Shown piece by piece: positions 53,283-62,943 of a stretch of DNA of 64,000 nucleotides. This DNA is from Amycolatopsis alkalitolerans (lineage in GTDB: Bacteria > Actinomycetota > Actinomycetes > Mycobacteriales > Pseudonocardiaceae), in contig NZ_VDFW01000010.1 in assembly GCF_006152065.1 (NCBI RefSeq), positions 1-64,000 of the forward strand. The letters are read 5' to 3'. Position 1 is the stretch's first letter. Each line of letters starts with the position of its first letter. The translations under genes and the position numbers were made by a program. Under the pieces are notes generated by a model. That model had not been told where the DNA came from and made no database searches. It saw only the letters and a program-made list of their open reading frames with translations.

Positions 53283-54277
53283 TCACCGTTGCCGAAGCGA
53301 CCGCACTTGCTGCCCGGCTGCTCGTCGCCGCCGGGCTGCCGGAAGCCCGCGCCGAAGTCTCCGCACGCTGCATCGTGCAGGCCGACGTGTGGGGAATCGG
53401 TTCACACGGCCTGATGCGCCTGCCGTTCTACCTGGAACGCATCCGGGCCGGCGGTTACCCGGCGTCGGCCGAGCTGCGGACGGTCACCGACTCGGGCCCG
53501 CTGCTCGCGCTCGAGGGGGGTGGCGGGCTCGGGCACTGGCAGTTGTGGGAGGCCGCGGAGGAAGCCGTGAAACGCTGCCAACGCTACGGAATCGCCGCAG
53601 TCAGCGTCGCCGACTCCGGGCATTGCGGTGCGCTCGGGTTGTACACCGTGCCCGGGCTGCGGTCCGGTTTCGTCACGCTGGCCTTCTCCAACGGCCCCGC
53701 GGTCATGCCGCCCTGGGGCGGCAGCGTGCCCGTACTGTCGACGTCACCCATCGCCGCCGGCCTGCCCACGAAACCGAGATCGTCCATCGTGGACCTCGCC
53801 ACCAGTGCGGTCGCCCGCGGGAAGATCGCCGCGCTCGCCAAGTCCGGCACGCCCGTACCGGAGGGCTGGGCACTCGACTCGGCCGGGCGGCCGACCACCG
53901 ACCCGGCGGCGGCCCTGCACGGCATGCTCTCCCCGCTCGGCGGGGCGAAAGGCTTCGCGCTGGCGTTCCTGGTCGAAGCCCTCGCCGGTGCCGTCGTCGG
54001 CCCGAACCTGTCATCGGTGGTGCCGGACATGTTCGCCCCGGACCAGGCCGGCCGGCCTCAGCGGATCGGTCATCTCCTGATCTGCCTGGACCCGGCGCGT
54101 TTCGGCGGCGAAGCCGCCTACGAGCGCCTGACCACGCTCGCCACCACCGTGCACGACGGCGGCGGCCGCGTTCCGGGCGGGAACCGCATGCTCCCCGAGG
54201 AGACGCCGCCCGGCCACCTCCTCACCGTGGCCGGCCACGTTCTGGACGAACTTGCCAAGCCTCCTCGGCGACCATAA
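53279..54277 (+). CDS. comC: (R)-sulfolactate dehydrogenase, malate/L-lactate dehydrogenase (Ldh_2) family
   Basis: A 332-residue Ldh_2 enzyme: IVQADVWGIGSHGLMRLPFY with the conserved histidine, VADSGHCGALGLYTVPG, VLSTSPIAAGLPTK, PLGGAKGFALAFLVEALAGA and GGRVPGGNR. It overlaps slcC by 4 nt. With slcC it forms the racemising pair of sulfolactate metabolism. A generic malate or ureidoglycolate dehydrogenase would be the alternative, but the neighbours argue for ComC. Confidence 0.82.
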   Translation: MITVAEATALAARLLVAAGLPEARAEVSARCIVQADVWGIGSHGLMRLPFYLERIRAGGYPASAELRTVTDSGPLLALEGGGGLGHWQLWEAAEEAVKRCQRYGIAAVSVADSGHCGALGLYTVPGLRSGFVTLAFSNGPAVMPPWGGSVPVLSTSPIAAGLPTKPRSSIVDLATSAVARGKIAALAKSGTPVPEGWALDSAGRPTTDPAAALHGMLSPLGGAKGFALAFLVEALAGAVVGPNLSSVVPDMFAPDQAGRPQRIGHLLICLDPARFGGEAAYERLTTLATTVHDGGGRVPGGNRMLPEETPPGHLLTVAGHVLDELAKPPRRP

Positions 54278-54300
54278 CCTGTTACCGGAAGTAACAGGTA
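54278..54300. promoter_or_regulatory. Perfect dyad ACCTGTTAC-N5-GTAACAGGT
   Basis: Nine-base arms with a 5-nt spacer immediately after comC and 21 bp before the 88-residue gene. It could be an operator for the latter (TetR-like length) or a weak hairpin ending the suy operon. Confidence 0.5.
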
Positions 54301-54320
54301 CGCCGACAGGGGGCTTCACC

Positions 54321-54587
54321 ATGCCGGACTCCGCACCGTTCACCGGACTGCTGCGCGCGGTTCGCACGCAGACCACCACCCTGCTGGGGCTGGCGCGGGA
54401 ACAGGCCGATGACCAGGTCGCCCAGCTGTCCGGCAAGGCCGCGAACTGGGCCGACCAGGCGGGGGCGACGGTGGCCGACAGCCTTGACGGGGCGGCCGCC
54501 GCAGCCAGCCGCTGGGCCGGCGAGCTCAGCGAGCGTCTCGTCCGGGCCGGCGAGACCCTCAGCGACCGGCGCGGCTCTCGGGACTGA
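54321..54587 (+). CDS. Small helical hypothetical protein
   Basis: An 88-residue Ala-rich protein likely to form long amphipathic helices (LLGLAREQADDQVAQLSGKA, DSLDGAAAAASRWAGELSER). It reads like apolipoprotein- or late-embryogenesis-like stress proteins, but no family can be named. It is preceded by a perfect dyad and its 3' end overlaps the convergent oxidoreductase gene by 29 nt. Confidence 0.6.
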   Translation: MPDSAPFTGLLRAVRTQTTTLLGLAREQADDQVAQLSGKAANWADQAGATVADSLDGAAAAASRWAGELSERLVRAGETLSDRRGSRD

Positions 54588-56052
54588 CCGGGAGCAGCGC
54601 GGGTTCCCGCTCGTGCAGGAACGCACCCTGCTCCCGGAGCTCCTGGCGGATCTCGCCGGCATCGAGGGCCCGGGGCGCGAGGCCGGTGCGCGAGGCGAGC
54701 CCGGCCGCGATTCCCGCCGCGTGCCCGGTCATCCAGCACTGCGGGATCTCTCGCATGAACGCCTGGGTTGTCGCGTCGCTCGCCACGTGCCGGCCCCCGA
54801 CGACCACGCCGTCCAGGCGTTCGGGCACCAGGGCCCGGTACGGCACCGAGATCGTCGGGAACTTCTGGGACGGCGACGGTGACACACCGATCTCGTCCGG
54901 GCGAGGCACCCCCGCCCGCCATTCCTCGGCCGTCATCGGATGCAGTCCGGCCAGGCGGCGTGTCATCCGCACGCCGATCTGCGGCGCCGCGAGCATGATC
55001 CACGCGCCTTCGAAACCGGGCGCCTCACGTCGGAAGAAATCCAGATGGGCCACCATCCGCCTGCGGGACTCGAGCTCGACGGTACTGAGGTCCTCGACGT
55101 CGATCCCGCTGTAGCCGGACATCCGAGGGCCCATGAACACGACGACGTCGTCACGCCAGCCGGCGTGCGGTGTGTCGAGATAGCCGAGGAGCTCGCGCCC
55201 CCGGGCCATCAGGTCGCGGTGGGCCGCCGGGTCGTCCCGCTTGAACGCCAGCCACTTCTTCATATCGACGCCGGTCCAGGTGAAGGCGGTATTGACGCAG
55301 TGCTGCACATTGCCGCCCGTACCGTCTTTCAGGGAGTCGGTGACGAACGCGCCACCGGCCTGCGCGATGACATCGAGATCTCCCGTGGTGTCCACGACGA
55401 CCTTGGCGAGGATCGCCCGGCGCCCCTGCTTGCTCTCGAAGATCACGCCCCGGACGGTGTCCTCCTCGGTGATCGCCGCCACGACCCAAGAGTGCAGCAG
55501 CACCCGCACCCTTTCACCGACGAGGAGTTCGTGCGACACGATCTTGAGCCACTCCGGATCGATCATCGGCGATCGGCAGACGGTCTCGCGGAACGCGGAC
55601 AGCCGCTCGCGCCAGTAGGCCACCTGCGCGGGATCGGTCGAACCCCACAGCTCGGGGCCGGGCCCGGCAAGCGCTCCCGCTGGCAGCCTGTCGAGCAGCT
55701 CGGCACCGATGCCGGCGATGACCGGTGTACCCGCCCAGTCGGTCATCCGGTCGATCCAGATCACCAGTCCGCCTGCCGAGAGGCCACCGAGATCCCCGTA
55801 CCGCTCCACGAGCGTCACCCGCTGACCGAGGCGCGCTGCCGCGACCGCGGCCGCCGTACCCGCCGGGCCACCGCCGACGACGAGGACGTCGGTCTCCTCG
55901 TGGACCGGAATCTCACGGGCGGGCTCGGCGATCGTGGCGGCGGGGGGCCTGGCTGGTGCCGGGGAACGCGGCCGGTCCGGCATGCCGCCATCGGTGAACA
56001 GTCCGGTCGCGGTGGCGAAGTAGCTCTCGGGGTCGCGCTGCGGCTCGTCCAT
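54559..56052 (-). CDS. FAD-dependent oxidoreductase (FAD_oxidored family)
   Basis: A 497-residue flavoprotein: DVLVVGGGPAGTAAAVAAAR, ERYGDLGGLSAGGLVIWIDR, AKVVVDTTGDLDVIAQAGG, VGGRHVASDATTQAFMREI and WMTGHAAGIAAGLASR. These are typical of the FAD-dependent oxidoreductases that resemble thiazole synthase/fumarate-reductase flavoproteins. The first ~55 residues are a variable extension. Substrate unknown. Confidence 0.85.
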   Translation of the reverse strand: MDEPQRDPESYFATATGLFTDGGMPDRPRSPAPARPPAATIAEPAREIPVHEETDVLVVGGGPAGTAAAVAAARLGQRVTLVERYGDLGGLSAGGLVIWIDRMTDWAGTPVIAGIGAELLDRLPAGALAGPGPELWGSTDPAQVAYWRERLSAFRETVCRSPMIDPEWLKIVSHELLVGERVRVLLHSWVVAAITEEDTVRGVIFESKQGRRAILAKVVVDTTGDLDVIAQAGGAFVTDSLKDGTGGNVQHCVNTAFTWTGVDMKKWLAFKRDDPAAHRDLMARGRELLGYLDTPHAGWRDDVVVFMGPRMSGYSGIDVEDLSTVELESRRRMVAHLDFFRREAPGFEGAWIMLAAPQIGVRMTRRLAGLHPMTAEEWRAGVPRPDEIGVSPSPSQKFPTISVPYRALVPERLDGVVVGGRHVASDATTQAFMREIPQCWMTGHAAGIAAGLASRTGLAPRALDAGEIRQELREQGAFLHEREPALLPVSPESRAGR

Positions 56053-56122
56053 GCACCCTTGGTAGCCAGCGGCGGTGATCGCCGTCAATCGACTGTTTGC
56101 CCGGCGGAAGCGTGGACGCGGA

Positions 56123-57226
56123 TCACTTCGGCGTCACGCGCCGGCGGTTCCGGTGGCGGCCGAAGATCGCGATCACCGGGATGGTGAACAGCAGCGGTCC
56201 GAGTACCGCGAGCGGTCGTTCGGCCCACCAGATGAGGTCCGGCGGCCGGTCGTCGGAGATCTGCCGTTCGAACACGAAGTAGACGACGGCACGGGCCATC
56301 GCCATTCCGGTGGTGTGGAACAGGAACAGCGGGAGCGCGAACCGGTTCATCAGCGCGCTCGCGCGCTGCCAGCGCGGCCTCGCCAGCCTGCGTTCGACCG
56401 CGGGGCGCAGTACCTCGGCGAACCCGATCTGGAAGGTGAGCAGCGCGACGATGACGAACGTCGGCGGAGCCATGTTCGACAACCGCTCACCGGGCACGCC
56501 GACCATCGATCCCGGGTACAGGCCCGAAAAGACCAGGCCCATCAACGCGAACAACCCGCCCCACACCAGCGCGAGATCCCAGCGGCGCGGGGCGTCGACG
56601 ATCCGCCGGTAGAAGAACCCCGCCTGGTACGCCAGCCCCCACACCGCGGCCATGTTGACCCAGCCCGCCCATTCGTAGCCGTAGCGCAGCCGCAGCACGT
56701 CCACGAGCATGGCGATCCCGCCGAGCCAGACCAGTACCAGCACGTCGAACCGGCGATGCAGCCACGCGCTCACCGGCAACAGCAGGAGGAGCGCCACGTA
56801 CACGCCGAGGAACCACAGCGGGCTGATGATCAGGATCACCGCGCCGCGGATCCACTGCAGGTCGAACACCAAGCCCAGCACGAACCCCAGCACCGCCCAG
56901 GTGAGGATCAGCGCGGCCGCCGGCACCAGCAGTTGCTTCACGTGCCGCCAGAGGTAGGGCACGACATGCTCGCCGCGGGCCTGCGCGTGCTCCCAGGAAA
57001 CCAGGTGCACGTGACCGCCGACGAAGAAGAACACCGGCAGCACCTGCAGCAGCCACGTGAAGATCCACAACCCGCTGAAGAAGCCCAGCGGGCTGGTCGG
57101 CTGCGGCCCGGTCGGTGCCCAGCGCAGGATCGTGAAGGCCCAGTGCCACAGCACGACGACGAGCAGGCTGACCGCGCGGAGGAAGTCCACGTAGGGCTCC
57201 CGCGCGGCCGGTTCTGTCGTGCTCAT
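56123..57226 (-). CDS. Acyltransferase-3 family membrane protein
   Basis: A 367-residue membrane acyltransferase with about ten helices, opening with REPYVDFLRAVSLLVVVLWHW and containing VFFFVGGHVHLVSWEHAQAR. Family members O-acylate sugars or lipids at the membrane. Start supported by GAGAGGA; longer ORF upstream is antisense to the CPBP gene. Confidence 0.87.
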   Translation of the reverse strand: MSTTEPAAREPYVDFLRAVSLLVVVLWHWAFTILRWAPTGPQPTSPLGFFSGLWIFTWLLQVLPVFFFVGGHVHLVSWEHAQARGEHVVPYLWRHVKQLLVPAAALILTWAVLGFVLGLVFDLQWIRGAVILIISPLWFLGVYVALLLLLPVSAWLHRRFDVLVLVWLGGIAMLVDVLRLRYGYEWAGWVNMAAVWGLAYQAGFFYRRIVDAPRRWDLALVWGGLFALMGLVFSGLYPGSMVGVPGERLSNMAPPTFVIVALLTFQIGFAEVLRPAVERRLARPRWQRASALMNRFALPLFLFHTTGMAMARAVVYFVFERQISDDRPPDLIWWAERPLAVLGPLLFTIPVIAIFGRHRNRRRVTPK

Positions 57227-57262
57227 CGTCGTAGTCCTCTCCAGGCGCACAATGGGGACAAG

Positions 57263-58003
57263 ATGACTGTCACAACTGCTCCAGCGCCATGGTCGGAAGT
57301 CACCACTGTCCGCCGTCGCGTCCCCGCTGTGCTCGTCGCCGTGCTGCTCCTCGCCGCGGCGACCGTGCTGGCCAACCGGGTGCTGCCCGGCTGGGCCTAC
57401 CCGCTGTGCGGTGCCGTCACCGCCACGGCGCTGATCCTGCTCGCCCGCCTGTCCGGGCTTCGTCTCTCCGCGATCGGCCTCGGCCGTCGGCACTTCCGCC
57501 GCTCCGCCGTGGTCGGCCTGATCGGTCTCGCGCTGGTGCTGACCGGGTTCGGCGTCGCGATGGCGGTGCCTTCGCTGCGCATCCTGTTCCAGGACGGCCG
57601 CGTCGGCTCCCCGGGCTTCGGCCAGCTCATGTGGCTCGCGCTGCTCCGCATCCCGCTGGGCACCGTCCTGCTGGAAGAAGTCGCCTTCCGCGGTGTCCTG
57701 CCGGCGCTGCTGGGCGCCGGTGAGCGCTGGCGGTGGGGGCCCGTGCTCGGCGCCGCCGGTCTGTTCGGGCTCTGGCATCTGCTGCCGTCACTGGCCCTGG
57801 AGCAGAACGCGGCCGTGCACGCGACCTTCGGCGGGCTCCCGCTGGCCGTCGTGTCACTGCTCGCGATGCTCGCCGCGACCGGTGCCGGGGTGTTCCTCTA
57901 CTGGTGGCGGCATTCCGGCCGCGGCCTGCTCGCGCCGATGATGGTGCACCTGGCGACCAACTCGGGCGGCCTGGTGTTCGCCTGGCTGCTCCTGGCGCAC
58001 TGA
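57263..58003 (+). CDS. CPBP-family intramembrane metalloprotease
   Basis: A 246-residue protein with about seven membrane helices and the CPBP/Abi motifs: LLEEVAFRGVLPALL (EExxxR), GLFGLWHLLPSL (FxxxH) and MVHLATNSGG (HxxxN). Divergent from the acyltransferase with only 36 bp between starts. Confidence 0.92.
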   Translation: MTVTTAPAPWSEVTTVRRRVPAVLVAVLLLAAATVLANRVLPGWAYPLCGAVTATALILLARLSGLRLSAIGLGRRHFRRSAVVGLIGLALVLTGFGVAMAVPSLRILFQDGRVGSPGFGQLMWLALLRIPLGTVLLEEVAFRGVLPALLGAGERWRWGPVLGAAGLFGLWHLLPSLALEQNAAVHATFGGLPLAVVSLLAMLAATGAGVFLYWWRHSGRGLLAPMMVHLATNSGGLVFAWLLLAH

Positions 58004-58059
58004 CCCGGCCCGGAAACCGGATGGCGCTGCCGGCGCGTTCACGGGCATAGTTGATCGTC

Positions 58060-58545
58060 ATGGTGGCAGATTCGATGAGGCTCGCGGAGGCGCTGGCCCT
58101 GCGCGCCGACGCCGCGCGGCGCGTCGAGCAATTGCGGGCGCGGATCGTCGGCAACGCCCGCTTCCAGGAGGGCGAAGAGCCCACCGAGGACGCGGCGGCG
58201 CTGCTCGCCGAAGCAGACGCCACGCTCGACGAGCTCCAGGTACTGATCCGGCGGATCAACCGCACCAACGCCGCCACCGGCATCGGCGCCGACGGCACGA
58301 TCACGGACGCACTGGCTCGCCGGGACGTACTGCGGCTGCGCCACGCCGCCGTCACCGCGGCGGCCGACGCGGCGGCGGGCCGCAACCAGCCCGGTATGGT
58401 CCGCCAACTGCGGTCCGAGCTGAAGATGATCGCGGCCCTGCCCGTCGCCGAACTGCGGGTGCGGGCGGACGCGCTCGCCCGCGAGATCCGGGAACTCGAC
58501 GTGCGCATCCAGCGCGCGAACTGGGAGGTCGACCTCCTGGACTGA
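58060..58545 (+). CDS. DIP1984-family protein
   Basis: A 161-residue cytoplasmic helical protein (MRLAEALALRADAARRVEQL, ALLAEADATLDELQVLIRRI, LRSELKMIAALPVAELRVRA, DVRIQRANWEVDLLD) of the DIP1984/septicolysin-like family. Coiled-coil throughout. Function unknown. ATG at 58060 or 58075 are both possible starts. Confidence 0.8.
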   Translation: MVADSMRLAEALALRADAARRVEQLRARIVGNARFQEGEEPTEDAAALLAEADATLDELQVLIRRINRTNAATGIGADGTITDALARRDVLRLRHAAVTAAADAAAGRNQPGMVRQLRSELKMIAALPVAELRVRADALAREIRELDVRIQRANWEVDLLD

Positions 58546-58798
58546 CGGTGGAGCAGGTAGTCGTCACGGAGGCGCGCACAACCCGCGGGCCGGCGGGCAA
58601 ATCGGTCCTCCTGGCACACGCGGTGGGCAGCGTAGTGGGTTCGACTCCCTTTTCGCACAATGCAGCCCAGCACGGCGCACAGGTGACAGGGAACGGTGAA
58701 CAGCACACCACCACGTGCGGATCCGCGACGACGAGGGCGGGATCGGGGTCCTCCACCGGCCACGATTGGCTAAGTTCGACCGTGGAGGTGAGCCACCA

Positions 58799-59665
58799 GT
58801 GACCGAGGTCATCGGCTACGAGGTACGCGACCGCAAGGCGTATCTGACGTTGAACCGGCCCGACCGGTTGAACGCGATCACCACCGAGGTCGCGCGCCTG
58901 CTGCGGGAGCTGGTCGAGCGCGCCAACGAGGATCCGGCCGTGCACGTGATCGTGCTGGCCGGTGCCGGGCGCGCGTTCAGCGCGGGCTACGACCTCAAGC
59001 AGTACGCTGAGGAAGGGGACCTGACGCAGCCGCCGGTCTGGGATCCGATCCAGGACTACCAGCAGATGAAGCGCAACACCGACGACTTCTTCACCCTGTG
59101 GCGCTCGCTGAAGCCGACCATCGCGAAGGTGCACGGCTACGCGGTGGCCGGAGGCAGTGACGTCGCGCTGTCGTGCGATCTGGTGGTGATGGCCGAGGAC
59201 GCGCGGATCGGCTACATGCCCGCCCGTGTGTGGGGCTGCCCGACCACCGCGATGTGGGTGTACCGGCTCGGCGCCGAACGGGCGAAGCGGATGCTGCTGA
59301 CCGGCGACACGATCGACGGGCGCACCGCCGCCGAATGGGGCCTGGTGGTGCAGGCTGTCCCGGCCGGCGAACTGGACGGCGCGGTGGAGGCGCTGGCCGA
59401 CCGCATCGCGGGGGTGCCGGTCAACCAGCTCGCCATGCAGAAACTGATGATCAACCAGGCGTACGACAACATGGGCCTGCAGGGCACGCAGCTGCTGGCC
59501 ACCCTGTTCGACGGGATCACCCGGCATTCCCCCGAGGGGCGCTGGTTCCAGGAGTTCGCCGCCCGGCACGGGTTCCCGGCCGCGGTGCGGTGGCGCGACT
59601 CCGGGCGCCCGATCCCGGACGGGGGCGGAGAAATACCGACCGTAGCGGACCTCGACGAGGAGTGA
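58799..59665 (+). CDS. Enoyl-CoA hydratase/isomerase
   Basis: A 288-residue crotonase-fold enzyme: YLTLNRPDRLNAITTEVARL, GAGRAFSAGYDLKQYAEEGD (oxyanion hole), HGYAVAGGSDVALSCDLVVM. The second glutamate region reads YMPARVWGCPTTAMWVY, so one of the two classic catalytic glutamates is not kept; another crotonase-type reaction is possible. Coupled to the acyl-CoA ligase 6 bp downstream. Confidence 0.88.
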   Translation: MTEVIGYEVRDRKAYLTLNRPDRLNAITTEVARLLRELVERANEDPAVHVIVLAGAGRAFSAGYDLKQYAEEGDLTQPPVWDPIQDYQQMKRNTDDFFTLWRSLKPTIAKVHGYAVAGGSDVALSCDLVVMAEDARIGYMPARVWGCPTTAMWVYRLGAERAKRMLLTGDTIDGRTAAEWGLVVQAVPAGELDGAVEALADRIAGVPVNQLAMQKLMINQAYDNMGLQGTQLLATLFDGITRHSPEGRWFQEFAARHGFPAAVRWRDSGRPIPDGGGEIPTVADLDEE

Positions 59666-59671
59666 ACGAGG

Positions 59672-61315
59672 ATGGGCGTACTCACCGAGTCGTACTGGCC
59701 GGCCGACACCAGCGAGCCGGTGCTGGAACTGACCACCGGCGACCTCCTGCGCGAGGCCGCGCGCGACGCCCCGGACCAGACCGCACTGATCGAGGTCGCC
59801 CCGCCGGGCACGCCGTCACTCACGGGCGCCGACCGCACCGGCCGCGCCTGGACGTACCGGCAGTTGCTGGCCGAGGCCGAGCAGTGCGCGCACTGGCTGC
59901 TGACCCGCTTCGAGCCGGGTGAGCGGATCACCGTCTGGGCGCCCAACGTCCCGGAATGGGTGATCCTCCAGTACGGCGCCGCCCTGGCCGGAATGGTCGT
60001 GGTGACCGCCAATCCGGCGTTGCGCGCGCCGGAACTGCGTTACGTGCTCGAACAATCCCGGTCCGCCGGGCTCTTCCATGTCGACGCGTTCCGCGGCAGC
60101 GACATGACCGCGATCGCGCGGGAAGCCACGCCTGAGCTCCCCGAGTTGCGCGAGACGTTCAGTTTCGGGGACTGGCAGACGACCGTGCGCGCCCATCAGG
60201 AGCCGGGTCCGCTGCCGCGGGTGCGGCCCGGTGACGCGGCCCAGATCCAGTACACCTCCGGCACCACCGGCTTCCCGAAAGGCGCGCTGCTGCACCACCG
60301 CGGGCTGGTGGCCAACGCGAGGTTCATGATCGACCGGACTCAGCTGCCCGCGCGGGGCACCATGGTGTCGCCGATGCCGATGTTCCACACCGCGGGCTGC
60401 GCGATGGGTGTGCTCGGCTGCGCGCATCAGCGGGCCACCTACGTGCTGTGCCAGCTGTTCGACCCGGCGCTCGTGCTGGCCGCGACCGCGGAGCATCGTG
60501 CGGACATGCTGGCCGGGGTGCCCACGATGCTCATCGCGATGCTGAGCCACCCCGCTTTCGGGCAGACCGACCTGTCTCGCCTGTCCATCGTGCTGTCCGG
60601 CGGCAGTCCCGTCCCGCCCGAACTCGTCCGCCGCGTCGAAGACCGCTTCGGCGTCCGCTTCACCGCCGTCTACGGCCAGACCGAACTGTCCCCCGTCGTG
60701 ACGCAGACCAGCCCCGACGATTCACCCGAGGACAAGGCCGGTACCGCCGGCCGCCCGCTCCCTCAGGTCGAGGTCTCCGTCCGCGACCCGCTCACCGGCG
60801 AGCCCGCGCCCATCGGCCGGCCGGGTGAGATCTGCGCCCGCGGCTACCAGGCCATGCTCGGCTACTTCGAGATGCCCGAGCGCACCGCGGAGACGATCGA
60901 CACCGAGGGCTGGGTGCACACCGGAGACCTCGGCGTCTTCGACGACCGCGGCTATCTCCAGGTCACCGGACGGCTCAAGGACATGATCATCCGCGGCGGG
61001 GAGAACATCTACGCCACCGAGATCGAGCAGGTGCTGTTCACGCATCCGGCCGTCCGGGACGTTGCCGTGCTCGGCGTGCCCGACCCGGCCTGGGGCGAGA
61101 TCGTCGCGGTGGTGCTCGTGCCCGCCGAGCCCGCCTCGCTTCCCGCGATCGAGGAACTCCGCGAGCTGTGCCGCGCGCACCTGGCGCCCCACAAGACACC
61201 GTCCCGCTGGTTCCAGGCCGGCGAGCTACCGCTCACCGGCTCCGGCAAGATCCAGAAGTTCCGCCTCCGCGAGGAGATCGACCACGCCCGGCTGCGGGAG
61301 TTGCCTGCCGGCTAG
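59672..61315 (+). CDS. AMP-forming acyl-CoA synthetase
   Basis: A 547-residue ANL-family ligase with the P-loop IQYTSGTTGFPKGALLHH, AVYGQTELSPVVTQ, the hinge GYLQVTGRLKDMIIRGGENI and the catalytic lysine in TGSGKIQKF. It activates a fatty or aromatic acid to its CoA ester. Same transcript as the hydratase; ends 4 bp into the convergent lactate permease. Confidence 0.92.
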   Translation: MGVLTESYWPADTSEPVLELTTGDLLREAARDAPDQTALIEVAPPGTPSLTGADRTGRAWTYRQLLAEAEQCAHWLLTRFEPGERITVWAPNVPEWVILQYGAALAGMVVVTANPALRAPELRYVLEQSRSAGLFHVDAFRGSDMTAIAREATPELPELRETFSFGDWQTTVRAHQEPGPLPRVRPGDAAQIQYTSGTTGFPKGALLHHRGLVANARFMIDRTQLPARGTMVSPMPMFHTAGCAMGVLGCAHQRATYVLCQLFDPALVLAATAEHRADMLAGVPTMLIAMLSHPAFGQTDLSRLSIVLSGGSPVPPELVRRVEDRFGVRFTAVYGQTELSPVVTQTSPDDSPEDKAGTAGRPLPQVEVSVRDPLTGEPAPIGRPGEICARGYQAMLGYFEMPERTAETIDTEGWVHTGDLGVFDDRGYLQVTGRLKDMIIRGGENIYATEIEQVLFTHPAVRDVAVLGVPDPAWGEIVAVVLVPAEPASLPAIEELRELCRAHLAPHKTPSRWFQAGELPLTGSGKIQKFRLREEIDHARLRELPAG

Positions 61316-62943
61316 AGGCGCATGGCGCCGGGGAGCAGGAAGTAGAACAGCGCCCCGATCCCGATCAGGTACGCCAGGATTACCAGCGTCCAGCCCATGT
61401 TGTAGCGGATGACCGTGCCTTCCTGGCGCACCAGGCCGGTCGTGGCCACGCCGACGCTGGCCGTTTGGGGCGCGACCGGCTTGCCGACCTCGGAGCCCAC
61501 CGAGTTCAGCGCCGGGAACAGCAGCACGGGCACGCCGAGCAGGCGGCCGACCGCGACCTGGAACTGGCCGAACACCGCGTTGGCCGAGGTGTTGCTGCCG
61601 GACAGCGCGACCGCGATCCAGCCAAGGACCGGCGCGAGCACCACGAACGCGGTACCGACCTTGGCGAAGCCGTTCGCCATCGAGTTGGCCATGCCGGAGT
61701 AGTTGAACGCCTGCGCGAGCCCGAAGATCAGCGGACCGACCAGCAGGGCTCCCCACATCTGCTGGAAGGTGCGGCCGAAGACCTCACGCAACTGCACGCG
61801 GGTGGGCCGCAGGTAAAGGCAGATCAGCAGCCAGCTCACCAGAATCGCGGTCCCGGCGACCGCCGGCGCGAAGGACCACGAGACGCTCACCGCCTTGCCG
61901 GTCAGCGACGACAGCGCGGAGATCTTCGGTACGAACGGCTGGTAGCCCGGCAGCGGTGACCACGGGCCGGTCCAGGCGACCACGACCCCCACCAGGATCC
62001 CGAACGGCAGCAGCCCGCGCCCGGCGCCCGCCCACGCCGAGGTCGAGGTCGACGTCGCCGCGCCGGGTGCGCTCCGCGGTTCCTCGACTTCGGCCGCGGT
62101 GAGCGTCCGGCCGCCGAACCCCAACTGCTCGGCCGGCCGCCAGAACCGCAGCAGCACCAGCAACGCGCCGAAGCACACCAGCGAGCCGATGATGTCGGGC
62201 AGGTACGGGCCGAGCCACTGCGACGTCGGGTACTGGCCGGCGATGTAGGCCAGCGACCCCACCAGCGCCAGCGGCCAGCCGGTGCGGAAGCCTCGCCGGC
62301 CGCTGACCAGGTAGATCAGCAGCCACGGCGGAGCCAGCGCGAGCACCGCGACGATCTTGCCGATCGCGGCGGACAGCGCGAGCAGCGGCAGACCGGTGAC
62401 CGCGGCCAGCCCGATGACCGGCGCGCCGAGCGCGCCGTAGGACACCGGGGCGTTGTTGGCCAGCGCGGCCACCCGCACCGCGGCGATGTCCGCGATCCCG
62501 AACCCGATCAGCAGCGGCGCCACCACCGCCCACGGGTAGCCGAACCCGACGAGGCCCTCCATCAGCGCGCCGAACGCCCACGCGATGAGGATCGTCTGCA
62601 CGCGGATGTCCGCGGTCGCCTGCCTGACCAGCCAGCGCTTGAACCCGTCGAACGCGCCGGTCGCGACCAGGGTGTGGTAGATGATCACGCCCCAGAACAC
62701 GATCCAGTCGATCGACCAGAACCCGGTCGCGGCGCCCAGCCCGTAGGCGACGAACGAGTCCCCGGCCGGTGCCCGCCAGATGAAGATGGACTCCAGCAGG
62801 GTCACGACGGTGCCGATGATCACCGCCTGCCACGCCGACAGCCGCAACACCGCGAGCGCCACCAGCAGCACCGCGACCGGCAGCAGCGCCAGCAGGGTAC
62901 TGCCCACCACGCTGTGCACAGGATCGAGAAGCTGGCCGAACAT
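61312..62943 (-). CDS. L-lactate permease (LctP family)
   Basis: A 543-residue permease with about 13 membrane helices: GALMEGLVGFGYPWAVVAPL, LIGFGIADIAAVRVAALANN, SGSNTSANAVFGQFQVAVG and NSVGSEVGKPVAPQTASVG are diagnostic of the LctP/GlcA family. It imports lactate or glycolate with protons. Monocistronic. Confidence 0.92.
   Translation of the reverse strand: MFGQLLDPVHSVVGSTLLALLPVAVLLVALAVLRLSAWQAVIIGTVVTLLESIFIWRAPAGDSFVAYGLGAATGFWSIDWIVFWGVIIYHTLVATGAFDGFKRWLVRQATADIRVQTILIAWAFGALMEGLVGFGYPWAVVAPLLIGFGIADIAAVRVAALANNAPVSYGALGAPVIGLAAVTGLPLLALSAAIGKIVAVLALAPPWLLIYLVSGRRGFRTGWPLALVGSLAYIAGQYPTSQWLGPYLPDIIGSLVCFGALLVLLRFWRPAEQLGFGGRTLTAAEVEEPRSAPGAATSTSTSAWAGAGRGLLPFGILVGVVVAWTGPWSPLPGYQPFVPKISALSSLTGKAVSVSWSFAPAVAGTAILVSWLLICLYLRPTRVQLREVFGRTFQQMWGALLVGPLIFGLAQAFNYSGMANSMANGFAKVGTAFVVLAPVLGWIAVALSGSNTSANAVFGQFQVAVGRLLGVPVLLFPALNSVGSEVGKPVAPQTASVGVATTGLVRQEGTVIRYNMGWTLVILAYLIGIGALFYFLLPGAMRL

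Noticed and set aside
58636-58662. tRNA-like T-arm sequence (GGGTTCGACTCCC) after the DIP1984 gene
   Set aside because: The T stem has a mismatch, no matching 5' acceptor stem or D-arm is found upstream, and no anticodon arm can be drawn. At most a decayed tRNA end; not listed as a gene.
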